Notes under the pieces: generated by a model
Told to the model about the DNA's origin: nothing
What the model saw: the letters and a program-made list of their open reading frames with translations, nothing else
The model's database searches: none
DNA from: Methylocaldum szegediense
GTDB lineage: Bacteria; Pseudomonadota; Gammaproteobacteria; Methylococcales; Methylococcaceae
NCBI RefSeq assembly: GCF_949769195.1
Contig: NZ_OX458333.1
Span: 4,684,001 to 4,748,000 of the forward strand
Direction: 5' to 3'
DNA: 64,000 nt
Part shown: in pieces, positions 15,009 through 25,391 of the stretch
How the letters are laid out: each line of letters begins with the position of its first letter
Numbering within the stretch: position 1 is the first letter of the stretch
Program-made: the position numbers and the translations under genes

Positions 15009-16915
15009 GCACCCGCCTCCTCACATTGATGCTGCGCCTGGCGGCGCGTGACGATGCCAGTCGGCCGGCGCGCGACGCCATGCGCCGAATCGCGCGCGCC
15101 CGCGAGCAGCTCGGCATGCGCAGCGAGCGCATGATCCAGCGCGAGATCGATCGAACCGGTGCGGCCTACCGGCGCTTAGCGAGATCGGGCCAGCTCAGCT
15201 TCAATGAGCAGATACGCGCCGCGCGCCAGGCCCGCCAGCGGATCGCCGAGCTGAACCGCGAACTGGGCCGAACCCCGATGCTCCAGCGCGCCGCCCAGAC
15301 CGTCGCCGGCGTCGTTGCCGCGAAGGCGGTCGTGGCCCCAGTCGTCGGCCGCACCATGAACTACAGCCAGAGCTTGGCGCATGCCACCAATACGGCATTC
15401 CGCGAACGCGACGTGGCCGGACGCATTGCCGGCAAACGCGAGCTCGATGCCGCCGTGCAGGAAGCGGTCCGCCGCAGTGGTAGCACCCGCGAGCAGGCGC
15501 TGGAAGCGCTCAATTCAATCATCTCATCAGGCGCCGTCCAAACCGGAGACGCCATCACGATGTTGCCGGCGGTGATGCGCGCTTCGGTCGCCGCCAACGC
15601 CGATCCCACCGAAATGGCCACGATCGGCGTGCGCGCGATGCAGTCGTTCGGCGTTAGCGCCGACCGCCTGGCCAAGGTTTTCGATATGGCGTTGACCGCC
15701 GGTCAGCTGGGCGGGTTTGAGGTCCGGGATATGGCGCGCGACCTCCCCAGCCAGCTTGCACAGGCGGCGAACTTGGGCATGCGTGGCGAGCGCGACCTGG
15801 CGTTTTTGTTGGCAGCGAATCAGATGGCGGCCATCACGGCTGGCACCCCGGCACAGGCTGGTCTGAACATGCAAAATCTGCTGTCCAAGATCAATTCGCC
15901 CGATACCGCCGCCGACTTCAAAAAGCTGGGGATCGACCTGAGCGACAGTCTAGCCGCAAAACAGGCTAGGGGCTTGAACGCCATAGAAGCGTTCATGGAA
16001 CTGGTCGATGAGGTCGTCTCGCGCGACCAGCGATTCGTCGCGCTGAAAAAGCAGGCCGCCTCGGCAACCGGGGGCGAGCGTCGGGAAATACTGGATCGGC
16101 AAACGACCCTGCTACAAGGCAGCGTGATTGGCCGGGTTTTGCAGGATCGTCAGGCGCTCCTCGGCTTTCTGGGCCTGATGAATGACCGGCAGCAACTACA
16201 GTCGATTATGGGCGGGACAATGACCTCGTCCGGCGCGACCGACAAAAACATGGCGGTCCTCGAGTCCGAACCGGGGTTCCGGGTTGGATCGGTGGTGGCG
16301 GAAGGGGAGATCGCGCTGCAGAAAGCTTTCGAGGGGATCAACAAATCCATCGGCGAAACCGCCCAGAAGCTCGCCGACTACGCGCAGAAATACCCGGATC
16401 TGACCGCCAATCTGGCGCTCGCCACGACGTCCCTGGCGACTCTCGCGGCCGCGGCCACCGCGGCCGGCGTGGTCGGCGGGATGATGGGCGGTCGCGGTGG
16501 CGGTCTCCTCGCGGGAACTGCCGCCCTGCTCGGCGGCGGCCGGGCCATGTTGGCAAGGGCCGGCGGCGCGATCCTGGGCGGCGGCCGGGCATTATTGGCC
16601 CGAGCCGGCGGAACGATCCTCGGATCGAGCGTCGGGGCGCTGACCGGGGCTGGGGCCATTGGAACGGGCATTACCGCCGGCCTGGGCGGGCTTTCGTTGC
16701 TGAGTGGCTACCAGATTGGGAAGGACTTCAACGCCCGAGCTCAGGGCACGCCGTTCATGGACTGGCTGGATAGCTCCGTCGCCAACCCCATCGCCGACGC
16801 GATCGATTCGATCATGGGCAAGGAGATCAATCTGGCGGTCACCGTGGACGTCAAAGGCGGCAACATCGTGGCCGAGGTCAACAAGGCTAACAGCCGCGAG
16901 GCCAAGCGCTACTGA
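15005..16915 (+). CDS. Phage tail tape measure protein
   Basis: 636 residues from the ATG at 15005. A basic helical N-terminus is followed by the PhageMin_Tail/TP901 core (about residues 110-400: MNYSQSLAHATNTAF, GSTREQALEALNSIISSG, MATIGVRAMQSFGVSADRLAKVF). A glycine/alanine-rich hydrophobic region (residues ~465-575: VVGGMMGGRGGGLLAGTAAL and repeats of GGGRA(M/L)LARAGG) looks membrane-active. Tape measures set tail length and aid DNA passage. At 636 residues it would imply a short tail, and no other tail gene follows. Confidence 0.85.
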   Translation: MSTRLLTLMLRLAARDDASRPARDAMRRIARAREQLGMRSERMIQREIDRTGAAYRRLARSGQLSFNEQIRAARQARQRIAELNRELGRTPMLQRAAQTVAGVVAAKAVVAPVVGRTMNYSQSLAHATNTAFRERDVAGRIAGKRELDAAVQEAVRRSGSTREQALEALNSIISSGAVQTGDAITMLPAVMRASVAANADPTEMATIGVRAMQSFGVSADRLAKVFDMALTAGQLGGFEVRDMARDLPSQLAQAANLGMRGERDLAFLLAANQMAAITAGTPAQAGLNMQNLLSKINSPDTAADFKKLGIDLSDSLAAKQARGLNAIEAFMELVDEVVSRDQRFVALKKQAASATGGERREILDRQTTLLQGSVIGRVLQDRQALLGFLGLMNDRQQLQSIMGGTMTSSGATDKNMAVLESEPGFRVGSVVAEGEIALQKAFEGINKSIGETAQKLADYAQKYPDLTANLALATTSLATLAAAATAAGVVGGMMGGRGGGLLAGTAALLGGGRAMLARAGGAILGGGRALLARAGGTILGSSVGALTGAGAIGTGITAGLGGLSLLSGYQIGKDFNARAQGTPFMDWLDSSVANPIADAIDSIMGKEINLAVTVDVKGGNIVAEVNKANSREAKRY

Positions 16916-16958
16916 CGGGATTGAACGAAGCAAAACATCGAACATTTAGGAAAACGTT

Positions 16959-17804
16959 ATGGCATTGAATGATCACTCCGCCTCCGCCGCCTTGTCCTTT
17001 CAGGTGGACGCCAATCAGAACAGAGTCCAACTACTGCCCGCCGGCACCTTTCGGGCGAGAGACGGACGGCCCGCAGGTGTTTATGCCTGGCGGATTGACC
17101 GAGAGATCGCGCAGCGCGTCATCGAGCGGTTCCAGGCGGCGAAGAATCCCCGCGTCATCGATTACGAGCATCAAACCCTCAACAGCGCTGAGAACGGCCA
17201 ACCGGCGCCGGCGGCGGGCTGGTTCACCGGCATGGAGTGGGTAGACGGCGTGGGACTCTTCGCGGTGGGTGTCATGTGGACCGAACGGGCCAAGGCAATG
17301 ATCCGCTCGAACGAATACCGCTACATCTCCCCGGTGTTCCGGTTCGACAAGCACACCGGCGAGGTTCTCGAAATCATCAATGCGGCGCTCACCAACGTTC
17401 CGGCCCTCGATGGCATGCTGGAAGTCGCCGCCGCCCGCTCCGAGTCGCCGCTTTTGGCATCTGGCCTGCTGACGGAAACCGAACTGCAAGTTTGCCGCAA
17501 GCTGGGAGTGTCGGAAGACGCCTATTACCGGACAAAGATGGAAGATGGCGCCGGGCGCCGAGACTCCTACGGTCAGCATCCCATGCTGTCTAACGCTCAA
17601 CAGGCGATTTGCAATTCGATGATGTTGAACCCTGATCAGTACGTGCAGGCGCTTAGCGAAGCGAGAACGGCCGAGTGGCAAAATTCGCCGGAACTCCGGG
17701 CCGAATTCGAGAGAGTGGAAACGTATCTCGCCTACCGCCGTGCCGAGGATAAAGGCTTAGTGAAGAGCTACGGTCGGAAAACCCTGAGAAATCACGGCTC
17801 CTGA
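16959..17804 (+). CDS. Mu I-like prohead protease / scaffold
   Basis: 281 residues. The N-terminal protease part contains NPRVIDYEHQTLNSAENGQ, AGWFTGMEWVDGVGLFAVGV and YRYISPVFRFD, then NAALTNVPALDGM, the standard signature of Mu I-type proteins, which mature the capsid and release an internal scaffold. The C-terminal half is helical. In Mu this gene precedes the major head gene and all tail genes. Here it follows the tape measure gene and is the last gene of the element, with no capsid gene beside it. Confidence 0.85.
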   Translation: MALNDHSASAALSFQVDANQNRVQLLPAGTFRARDGRPAGVYAWRIDREIAQRVIERFQAAKNPRVIDYEHQTLNSAENGQPAPAAGWFTGMEWVDGVGLFAVGVMWTERAKAMIRSNEYRYISPVFRFDKHTGEVLEIINAALTNVPALDGMLEVAAARSESPLLASGLLTETELQVCRKLGVSEDAYYRTKMEDGAGRRDSYGQHPMLSNAQQAICNSMMLNPDQYVQALSEARTAEWQNSPELRAEFERVETYLAYRRAEDKGLVKSYGRKTLRNHGS

Positions 17805-17858
17805 GAGAGGGGAACGGAAACCGGTGTGTAGTGCGTAGGCTCGCACCGGTTTAAGCTT

Positions 17859-17890
17859 GGGCCAGGCACGCACCGTCTGGCCTTCTTTTT
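17859..17890 (+). terminator. Intrinsic terminator after the protease gene
   Basis: gggccag (17859-17865) with ctggcc (17877-17882), 11-nt loop, then ttcttttt. A second hairpin, accggt...accggt type, lies just upstream. Confidence 0.7.
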
Positions 17891-17899
17891 GGCGTGACA

Positions 17900-17919
17900 C
17901 AGTCTCAAACTAAGCGACG
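17900..17919. promoter_or_regulatory. Candidate MuA-binding site near the right end / direct repeat
   Basis: cagtctcaaactaagcgacg, 19 of 20 identical to 5537-5556. It points inward from the right side relative to the left-end site at 5293. The exact terminus is not resolved; 17920-18160 holds no gene and contains two short gcgcccct/cgcccct motifs. Confidence 0.5.
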
Positions 17920-18162
17920 TTACTGAAAAAGGAGAGCCCCCAAGTAGAGGCGTTAAATCGCTCATTAAAGCAGCTTTGAAGATGCTGTATTCCATCTATT
18001 GGGAAAGAAACGGCATCAACTTGATCAGAACTTCCTAAAGTTGATTGCGTTACTTGATTTGCTACGAAAGCGCCCCTATCAAGTTTTCAATTCAAAATCG
18101 CGAATTTTTCAAAACAAGTTCGCCCCTACAACAACTTTACGGAAGACGAAAGGGCGCCAACC

Positions 18163-18190
18163 TTGACATGAAATGCTCGACAGCTATGAT
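18163..18190 (+). promoter_or_regulatory. groESL sigma-70 promoter
   Basis: TTGACA (18163-18168), 16-nt spacer, TATGAT (18185-18190). The -10 box abuts the CIRCE operator, so repressor binding would block initiation. Confidence 0.8.
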
Positions 18191-18216
18191 TAGCACTCAT
18201 TTTGGTTGAGTGCTAA
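18190..18216 (+). promoter_or_regulatory. CIRCE element (HrcA operator)
   Basis: Perfect match to the consensus: TTAGCACTC, 9-nt spacer, GAGTGCTAA. HrcA bound here represses groESL until heat stress titrates the chaperonin. hrcA itself is not in the window. Confidence 0.95.
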
Positions 18217-18277
18217 CAAAATTTGGGTTTGGTTGACCGCTCGTTAGCCAAAACATCATCAGTAGGAATAGGAGAGT

Positions 18278-18571
18278 GTGATGAAGATTCGTCCTTTGAG
18301 TGACCGTGTGATCGTACGGCGTGTCGAAGAAGAGCGTACTTCGCCGGGAGGAATCGTGATTCCGGATACGGCTGCCGAGAAACCGATGCGCGGGGAAGTT
18401 CTCGCGGTGGGGAACGGTAAGACTCTGGACAACGGACAGGTGCGCGCGCTGCAAGTCAAAGTAGGTGACAAGGTGCTGTTCGGCAAATATGCCGGCACCG
18501 AAGTGAAGATCGATGGCGAGGAAATCGTCGTCATGCGCGAGGACGACATCATGGCGGTGCTCGAAGATTGA
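18278..18571 (+). CDS. groES: Co-chaperonin GroES
   Basis: 97 residues, the full family length. The start follows AGGAGAG. It contains [27 protein letters not shown] with the mobile loop that docks onto GroEL, and the C-terminal [18 protein letters not shown]. The heptameric lid closes the GroEL cavity during ATP-driven folding in the cytosol. It is 42 bp upstream of groEL and controlled by CIRCE. Confidence 0.98.
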   Translation: MMKIRPLSDRVIVRRVEEERTSPGGIVIPDTAAEKPMRGEVLAVGNGKTLDNGQVRALQVKVGDKVLFGKYAGTEVKIDGEEIVVMREDDIMAVLED

Positions 18572-18607
18572 GCGCGCCCGGGATTCAACATCAACCAACG
18601 AAGGTAA

Positions 18608-20251
<1,644 letters not shown>

Positions 20252-20292
20252 CGCCGACGCCGACCGATCGTTTAAGCCTCTAAGTGCGAGAA

Positions 20293-20319
20293 AGCCCCAT
20301 CTTTGGATGGGGCTTTTTT
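20293..20319 (+). terminator. Intrinsic terminator of groESL
   Basis: agccccatc-tttg-gatggggct followed by tttttt. The remaining gap to 20546 has no gene, but includes a fragment of the gagcttgtcgaagg dispersed repeat near 20366. Confidence 0.9.
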
Positions 20320-20546
20320 ATGGATTGTCTGTCTGACTGAGTTCGAGCTATTTCAGCTGGTTCGCTTTGAGCTTGTCGAAGGTTCAGCAGGCTCTGCCGG
20401 CTTCCAACCTACCGTCTATTCAATCAGTCTCGACGCGCAAATGGAAAGCCGTGGGAACGGGCTTGATTCCTTTGCCCGTTTTTGCCACAGCTCATTTTTG
20501 GGCATTCCTATCCGCCTAGTCACTTGAGAAGCTATGCGGTGCCAAC

Positions 20547-21749
20547 TTAGACAGTAGGTACGTAGCTGACGGACAGCCGATTTGCGATGGTATAGCCGTG
20601 CAGTAAATCGGCAAAATCCTCAAGTGCTTGGATGCCCGTGTCTTTTGCTCGCTGGCACCACTCCCTGAGCGATTGTATGCGTGCTTCATAGCTGATCGAG
20701 GAGTTAGCCCAAAGCTGTTTCAAGTCCTCCTTGAAACGATAGACGGTATGAAGCGCCTGGCTCAAACCCAGCGCTCGATCGAGGGTATGTGTAGCGGCCT
20801 CATCGAGCTGTATATCTTCTCGAATCAGGAGCGGTTTCGCATCGCGGAGCAAACGCCGGTATGCCGGGAGGGCTGTCCGCAATTCTTGTCGCAGTACCGG
20901 AAGCACGACGTTACGGCCATACAATGCCAGTACGTGGAATCGATTGCGCATGACGGCCTGTATCGTTGCCAGGTCGATCAGGTTCTTGTCAGGAAGAATG
21001 CAGATTTTTGGCGCAATCCGGCGAACCTTTGCCAACTTCAGCAATTCCATCAGGCGAATGTAGACCCAGCCGATGTCCAGTTCCCACCAGCGGGAGGACA
21101 GCCGTGCCGAAGACGGATAGGCATGATGATTATTGTGAAGTTCCTCGCCGCCGATAAGTAAGCCCAGCGGGAACAGGTTGGTGGAGGCGTCTCGGGTTTC
21201 GAAATTGCGATAACCGAAATAATGTCCAAGCCCATTGATTACGCCTGCCGCCCAGAAGGGGATCCAAAGCATTTGCACGGCCCAAACGGTGATGCCGAAA
21301 AAGCCGAACAGCGCGACGTCGATGAGAAACATAAGCACGACGCCCAGACTTGGATAAGGTGTGTAAAGCTTGCGCTCGAGCCAGTCATCTGGGGTGCCGT
21401 AGCCGTATTGTTCCAAGGTTTCTGGATTGGCGGCTTCAGCCTGATAGAGTTCTGCACCCTCCCACAATACTTTTTTTATGCCAAACACCCGTGGGCTATG
21501 TGGGTCCTCGGGTGTCTCGCATTTGGCGTGATGCTTACGATGAATGGCGACCCAAGCTTTGGTGGTCATCCCGGTCGTCAGCCAGAGCCAGAAGCGAAAG
21601 AAGTGGCTCACCGCCGGATGAAGGTCCAAAGCGCGATGCGCTTGGTGGCGATGAAGGAAGATCGTGACGCTGGCGATGGTGATGTGAGTCACCGCGAGCG
21701 TGAAAGCAATGAGTCCCCACCAGGGGAAATCGAGTAATCCGTCAATCAT
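20547..21749 (-). CDS. Acyl-CoA/acyl-lipid delta-9 fatty acid desaturase
   Basis: 400 residues. The three histidine clusters of membrane di-iron desaturases are present: HRHQAHR near residue 33, HRKHH near residue 71 and HNNHH near residue 208, with hydrophobic segments between them. It introduces a cis double bond into saturated acyl chains. After residue ~250 there is a long hydrophilic helical C-terminus (TLDRALGLSQALHTVYRFKE ... LREWCQRAKDTGIQALEDFA), as in Pseudomonas DesA-type enzymes. That tail resembles the C-terminus of ISL3-type transposases. Convergent with groEL; single gene. Confidence 0.88.
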   Translation of the reverse strand: MIDGLLDFPWWGLIAFTLAVTHITIASVTIFLHRHQAHRALDLHPAVSHFFRFWLWLTTGMTTKAWVAIHRKHHAKCETPEDPHSPRVFGIKKVLWEGAELYQAEAANPETLEQYGYGTPDDWLERKLYTPYPSLGVVLMFLIDVALFGFFGITVWAVQMLWIPFWAAGVINGLGHYFGYRNFETRDASTNLFPLGLLIGGEELHNNHHAYPSSARLSSRWWELDIGWVYIRLMELLKLAKVRRIAPKICILPDKNLIDLATIQAVMRNRFHVLALYGRNVVLPVLRQELRTALPAYRRLLRDAKPLLIREDIQLDEAATHTLDRALGLSQALHTVYRFKEDLKQLWANSSISYEARIQSLREWCQRAKDTGIQALEDFADLLHGYTIANRLSVSYVPTV

Positions 21750-21962
21750 TGTGTTGTCGAAAATTCAGGAAAAGTGTTAACAAGATCGCTAAGTGGTTGC
21801 GAGATTTTCCCTAAAACTCGCGCAAAGCGCGTTAGAGCGGGCATATCGGCAAGACGCTCAAATTCAATTTTCTGTTGGAAAAATCGGATTTTCAATCTGC
21901 GTGTTTTCCGATCGGTCCTCTGATGCCCGATTATTGTGTGGGTGAAAAACTGTTGTTACCTC

Positions 21963-22514
21963 TCAAAAGCCGAAACCTACACCCAAGCCGATGCCGAAGC
22001 GAGGCCCAGTTTCGTAGTCGGGTAGTAATTTCACCTCCAGCGGGGTCAATAGCGGAAATGTACGGCCGGTTTCATCGGCTTCCATGCTACGCTCCCCGGC
22101 AATCCGCCCGGCGGCTACGATGCGTCGGCCTTCTTGATAGATGAGCGTATCCAAATAGCCCGGATGCAGCAGTAAAAACCGGCCCAGGGCGGGCTCGTCC
22201 AATTTGGGTTCGCCGCGTCTGTTGGTGGGATAGGTCAAAACTTCGATTAACGTGCCTTCCCGTAAATTCTTGGCGCTGAGAATGGTTCCGCCTACGAGAA
22301 TGGTTTGGCCTATAAACGGTTTCGGGTTATTCAGAACAGCTTGCGGTGAAATGTAGGGATCGACTTGATCCATGGTCGTTCGGGACAAGACTGTTCCGCA
22401 GCCGCCGATTTGTAGCATGGTTACGCATAATACGGCGGCAAAGCCGAGAGTGCGAGCCGAGAATATCGTAGAACCGGATCGGAAGTCCTTTTTTGAGATC
22501 CGAAATGCTTTCAC
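21963..22514 (-). CDS. Slp-family outer membrane lipoprotein
   Basis: 183 residues. A signal peptide ends in the lipobox MLQIGGC, so the Cys near residue 39 would be lipidated. The Slp domain follows: YISPQAVLNNPKPFIGQTILVGG, then GTLIEVLTYPTNRRGEP and GRFLLLHPGYLDTLIYQEGRRIVAAGRI. Slp proteins are outer-membrane lipoproteins, first known as starvation- or acid-induced in E. coli. It ends with a glycine-rich FGIGLGVGFGF. It follows a second Slp gene by 33 bp and is probably co-transcribed with it. Confidence 0.88.
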   Translation of the reverse strand: MKAFRISKKDFRSGSTIFSARTLGFAAVLCVTMLQIGGCGTVLSRTTMDQVDPYISPQAVLNNPKPFIGQTILVGGTILSAKNLREGTLIEVLTYPTNRRGEPKLDEPALGRFLLLHPGYLDTLIYQEGRRIVAAGRIAGERSMEADETGRTFPLLTPLEVKLLPDYETGPRFGIGLGVGFGF

Positions 22515-22547
22515 TGTAATGCTTCAGGCTCTTGGGGTGAATGAGTT

Positions 22548-23135
22548 TCACCAGTAAGGGTACCAATACGGATAATAGCCAGGCCAGCCGCGCCACCATG
22601 GATCGTACCAATACGGCATAGGATAGTAGACATAGGTTGGCCGGGTGGCCCATAGATGAATTTCCTTGCAGCCGATTACCGGATAAGTGTAGTTGATTTG
22701 ATCGAGAGGCTTGGTTTCCTTGCCTTGAACTTCTCCGGCAACAGTCACCTCGCGTCCTTTTGCATAAACCGCCGAGTCCAGGAATCGGTTGCAGCGAATT
22801 AGGAAGCGTCCGGCAGACGTGTCCACGTCTTCCGGTCGGTCCGAGCGGTCCAACGGTTTCTGTACGACCTCGATCTCGGTGAACTGCGGTCGGTTGGTGG
22901 TCTGGACGATTACGCCGCCCAGCATAACCGTCCTGCCTTTGTAGGCTTCGGGGCGAGCAATAATTTCATAAAAGGACGGCTGCTTTTTGGTTACCGTTCG
23001 AACGGATTTCGAAAAGGGACTGGTCGAACACCCGGCTACGCTCAACAGCGTTATCCATATCACGAGCCATCGGCACCAGTTTAATTGATTAGACAAGGGG
23101 GCGGCGCTCAAAGTTTCGATCGGTGACATAGCCAT
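22548..23135 (-). CDS. Second Slp-family outer membrane lipoprotein
   Basis: 195 residues with the lipobox LSVAGC near residue 36 after a hydrophobic signal. The Slp core has YEIIARPEAYKGRTVMLGGVIV and GRFLIRCNRFLDSAVYAKGREVTVAGEV. Its C-terminus is unusually rich in Tyr, Trp and Pro (about the last 30 residues, for example WYDPWWRGWPGYYPYW). It is a tandem paralogue of the downstream gene. The start could also be the Met two codons later. Confidence 0.88.
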   Translation of the reverse strand: MAMSPIETLSAAPLSNQLNWCRWLVIWITLLSVAGCSTSPFSKSVRTVTKKQPSFYEIIARPEAYKGRTVMLGGVIVQTTNRPQFTEIEVVQKPLDRSDRPEDVDTSAGRFLIRCNRFLDSAVYAKGREVTVAGEVQGKETKPLDQINYTYPVIGCKEIHLWATRPTYVYYPMPYWYDPWWRGWPGYYPYWYPYW

Positions 23136-23324
23136 AATTTATCACCCCGACGGAAACACTCTCCATATATATATATTTGGACAGAGCTGTTCCCGACGAA
23201 TTCACGATGGACACCATCATAACGCATTCGCCAGCAGCGACCGCCAAAATTCTTGGCTGCGGCTCGTGAGAATGAAAGGCTTTGATCAAAGACAAAAACG
23301 CTCTATAATTACGGCTCTTGATTT

Positions 23325-23401
23325 AGGCGCGTAGCTCAGTTGGTTAGAGCACCACCTTGACATGGTGGGGGTCGTTGGTTCAAGTCCAATCGCGCCTACC
23401 A
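23325..23401 (+). tRNA. tRNA-Val (GAC)
   Basis: A 77-nt cloverleaf with encoded CCA. Acceptor AGGCGCG pairs with CGCGCCT; D arm AGCTCAGTTGGTTAGAGC region; anticodon stem CCACC/GGTGG around TTGACAT, anticodon GAC at 23359-23361; T arm GTTGG TTCAAGT CCAAT. Confidence 0.97.
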
Positions 23402-23409
23402 ATTCCGAA

Positions 23410-23435
23410 AAGCATCGCTGGTCGATGCTTTTTTT
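23410..23435 (+). terminator. Intrinsic terminator after tRNA-Val
   Basis: aagcatcg-ctggt-cgatgctt followed by a run of T. It separates the tRNA from thrS, whose start is 19 bp further on. Confidence 0.85.
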
Positions 23436-23453
23436 GTTGAAGAGGTCTCTCCG

Positions 23454-25370
23454 ATGCCCGTGATACGTCTCCCAGATGGTTCCGCTCGTGCATTCGATCA
23501 CCCCGTAACGCTAATGGAGGTGGCGCAATCTATTGGTCCGGGGCTGGCGAAAGCGGCGTTGGCCGGACGGGTCGACGGCAAACTGGTCGATTTGTCGTAT
23601 GTTGTCGAAGGCGATGCTTCGGTGGAGATCGTAACCGGCAAGGATGAGGCTGGGTTGGAGGTCATTCGTCATTCGACTGCGCATCTGCTCGCTCAGGCCG
23701 TCAAGGCTTTGTATCCGAGCGCGCAGGTGACGATCGGTCCGGTAGTGGAAAACGGGTTTTATTATGATTTCGCCTTCGAACGCCCTTTCACGCCGGAAGA
23801 TCTGAAGGCGATCGAGAAAAAGATGGCAGAATTAGCGGCAAAGGCCATTCCAATCAAGCGGCAGGTGGTGCCTCGAGAGGATGCGATCAAATTTTTCCGC
23901 GACCAGGGCGAGCACTATAAGGCGGAAATCATCGAGGAAATACCACCGGACGAGCAAATCTCCCTTTATTCACAGGGTGATTTTACCGATCTTTGTCGCG
24001 GCCCTCACGTACCCGATACCGGAAAGCTCAGGGTGTTCAAGCTCATGAAAGTTGCGGGCGCGTATTGGCGGGGGGATGCGCGCAATGCCATGCTCCAGCG
24101 AATCTACGGAACCGCCTGGGCCGATCAAAAGGATTTGGACGCCTATTTGCACCGTGTGGAAGAGGCGGAAAAGCGCGACCATCGCAAAATCGGCAAGCTT
24201 CTGGACCTGTTCCACACTCAGGAAGAGGCTCCAGGCATGGTGTTCTGGCACCCCAACGGCTGGGCGCTCTATCAGCAGGTCGAGCAATATATGCGCCGGG
24301 TGTTTCGCGAGAACGGGTATCAGGAAATCCGCTGTCCTCAGATTCTGGACGTCAGCCTTTGGAAGGCATCGGGCCATTGGGATAATTTTCACGACAATAT
24401 GTTCTTCACCTCCTCTGAGAATAGAGAGTACGCGGTGAAGCCGATGAACTGCCCGGGCCACATCCAGGTCTTCAAGCAGCATCTACATAGTTATCGCGAA
24501 TTGCCGATTCGGTACGGAGAGTTCGGTTCCTGTCACCGCAATGAACCTTCCGGCACCTTGCACGGGCTTATGCGTGTGCGCGGTTTCAGTCAGGACGATG
24601 GTCACATCTTTTGTACCGAGGATCAAATCGAAGGCGAAGTCGTTGCGTTCATAGACACCTTGCGGAGGGTGTATGCCGATTTCGGGTTTGACGATATTCA
24701 GTACAAGCTGTCTACGCGTCCGCCCAAACGGCTCGGCGACGACAGTATTTGGGACAAGGCTGAAGGGGCGTTGGCGGCGGCTCTGGCGGCGCAAGGCATC
24801 GACTACGAATTGCAACCGGGGGAGGGGGCTTTTTACGGTCCCAAGATCGAATTCGCGCTGAAAGATGCAATCGGTCGGGTGTGGCAGTGCGGTACCATTC
24901 AGGTGGACTTCATGATGCCGGGACGTTTGGGTGCCGAATACGTGGGCGAGGACAATGCCCGTCATACGCCGGTTATGTTGCACAGGGCGATCGTGGGTTC
25001 GATGGAGCGCTTCATCGGTATTCTCATCGAGCATTATGCAGGGTATTTCCCGCTTTGGCTGGCGCCGGTGCAGGCGGTGGTGCTCAATATTACGGGAAAT
25101 CAGGCCGAGTATGCGGCTGAACTGGCCGCGGAGCTTGTAAAACAAGGCTTCCGGGTAAAGACCGACTTGAGAAACGAGAAGATAGGCTTTAAAATTCGCG
25201 AACATAGCTTGCAGCGCGTGCCCTATTTGTTGATCGTCGGCGACAAAGAGCTGAATTCCCGCACCGTTTCTGTCCGCACACAAAAAGGCCAGGATCTGGG
25301 TGGGTTTAGCTTGCCGGATTTGATTCGAAAGTTTGCTGACGAAGTGGCTAGTCGTGCTGCTTTTCACTAA
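23454..25370 (+). CDS. thrS: Threonyl-tRNA synthetase
   Basis: 638 residues, normal length. A TGS domain (residues 1-61) is followed by the editing domain with [11 protein letters not shown] near residue 73 and [12 protein letters not shown]. The class II catalytic core carries the zinc ligands: Cys in [10 protein letters not shown], His in SCHRNEPSG, and His in [13 protein letters not shown]. The C-terminal anticodon-binding domain ends the protein. It charges tRNA-Thr and hydrolyses mischarged Ser-tRNA. It starts the translation cluster thrS-infC-rpmI-rplT-pheST-ihfA, which has the same order as in E. coli. Confidence 0.99.
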   Translation: MPVIRLPDGSARAFDHPVTLMEVAQSIGPGLAKAALAGRVDGKLVDLSYVVEGDASVEIVTGKDEAGLEVIRHSTAHLLAQAVKALYPSAQVTIGPVVENGFYYDFAFERPFTPEDLKAIEKKMAELAAKAIPIKRQVVPREDAIKFFRDQGEHYKAEIIEEIPPDEQISLYSQGDFTDLCRGPHVPDTGKLRVFKLMKVAGAYWRGDARNAMLQRIYGTAWADQKDLDAYLHRVEEAEKRDHRKIGKLLDLFHTQEEAPGMVFWHPNGWALYQQVEQYMRRVFRENGYQEIRCPQILDVSLWKASGHWDNFHDNMFFTSSENREYAVKPMNCPGHIQVFKQHLHSYRELPIRYGEFGSCHRNEPSGTLHGLMRVRGFSQDDGHIFCTEDQIEGEVVAFIDTLRRVYADFGFDDIQYKLSTRPPKRLGDDSIWDKAEGALAAALAAQGIDYELQPGEGAFYGPKIEFALKDAIGRVWQCGTIQVDFMMPGRLGAEYVGEDNARHTPVMLHRAIVGSMERFIGILIEHYAGYFPLWLAPVQAVVLNITGNQAEYAAELAAELVKQGFRVKTDLRNEKIGFKIREHSLQRVPYLLIVGDKELNSRTVSVRTQKGQDLGGFSLPDLIRKFADEVASRAAFH

Positions 25371-25391
25371 TCGCGTTTGGAGGAATAGGGT

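Larger units (their letters stand above)
5293..17919 (+). mobile_element. Reduced Mu-like transposable prophage (right end uncertain)
   Basis: Contains divergent repressor and Ner-like genes, MuA and MuB homologues, Mor, a tape measure protein and a Mu I-type protease. The left end is placed at TGTTAGGGCGCATTTAG (5293), which has the TG terminus of Mu ends and contains a site related to two other candidate MuA-binding sites. The right end is less clear: the matching site is at 17900-17919, and a weaker terminal match (cgcccctaca) ends at 18130. I found no convincing 5-bp target duplication. Terminase, portal, capsid, sheath and fibre genes are absent, so this is either a deleted prophage or a satellite-like element. 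Confidence 0.75.

Noticed and set aside
18060-18130. cgcccct motifs as the certain right end of the prophage
   Set aside because: Partial match to the left end, but no target duplication, and similar motifs occur in ordinary intergenic repeats.
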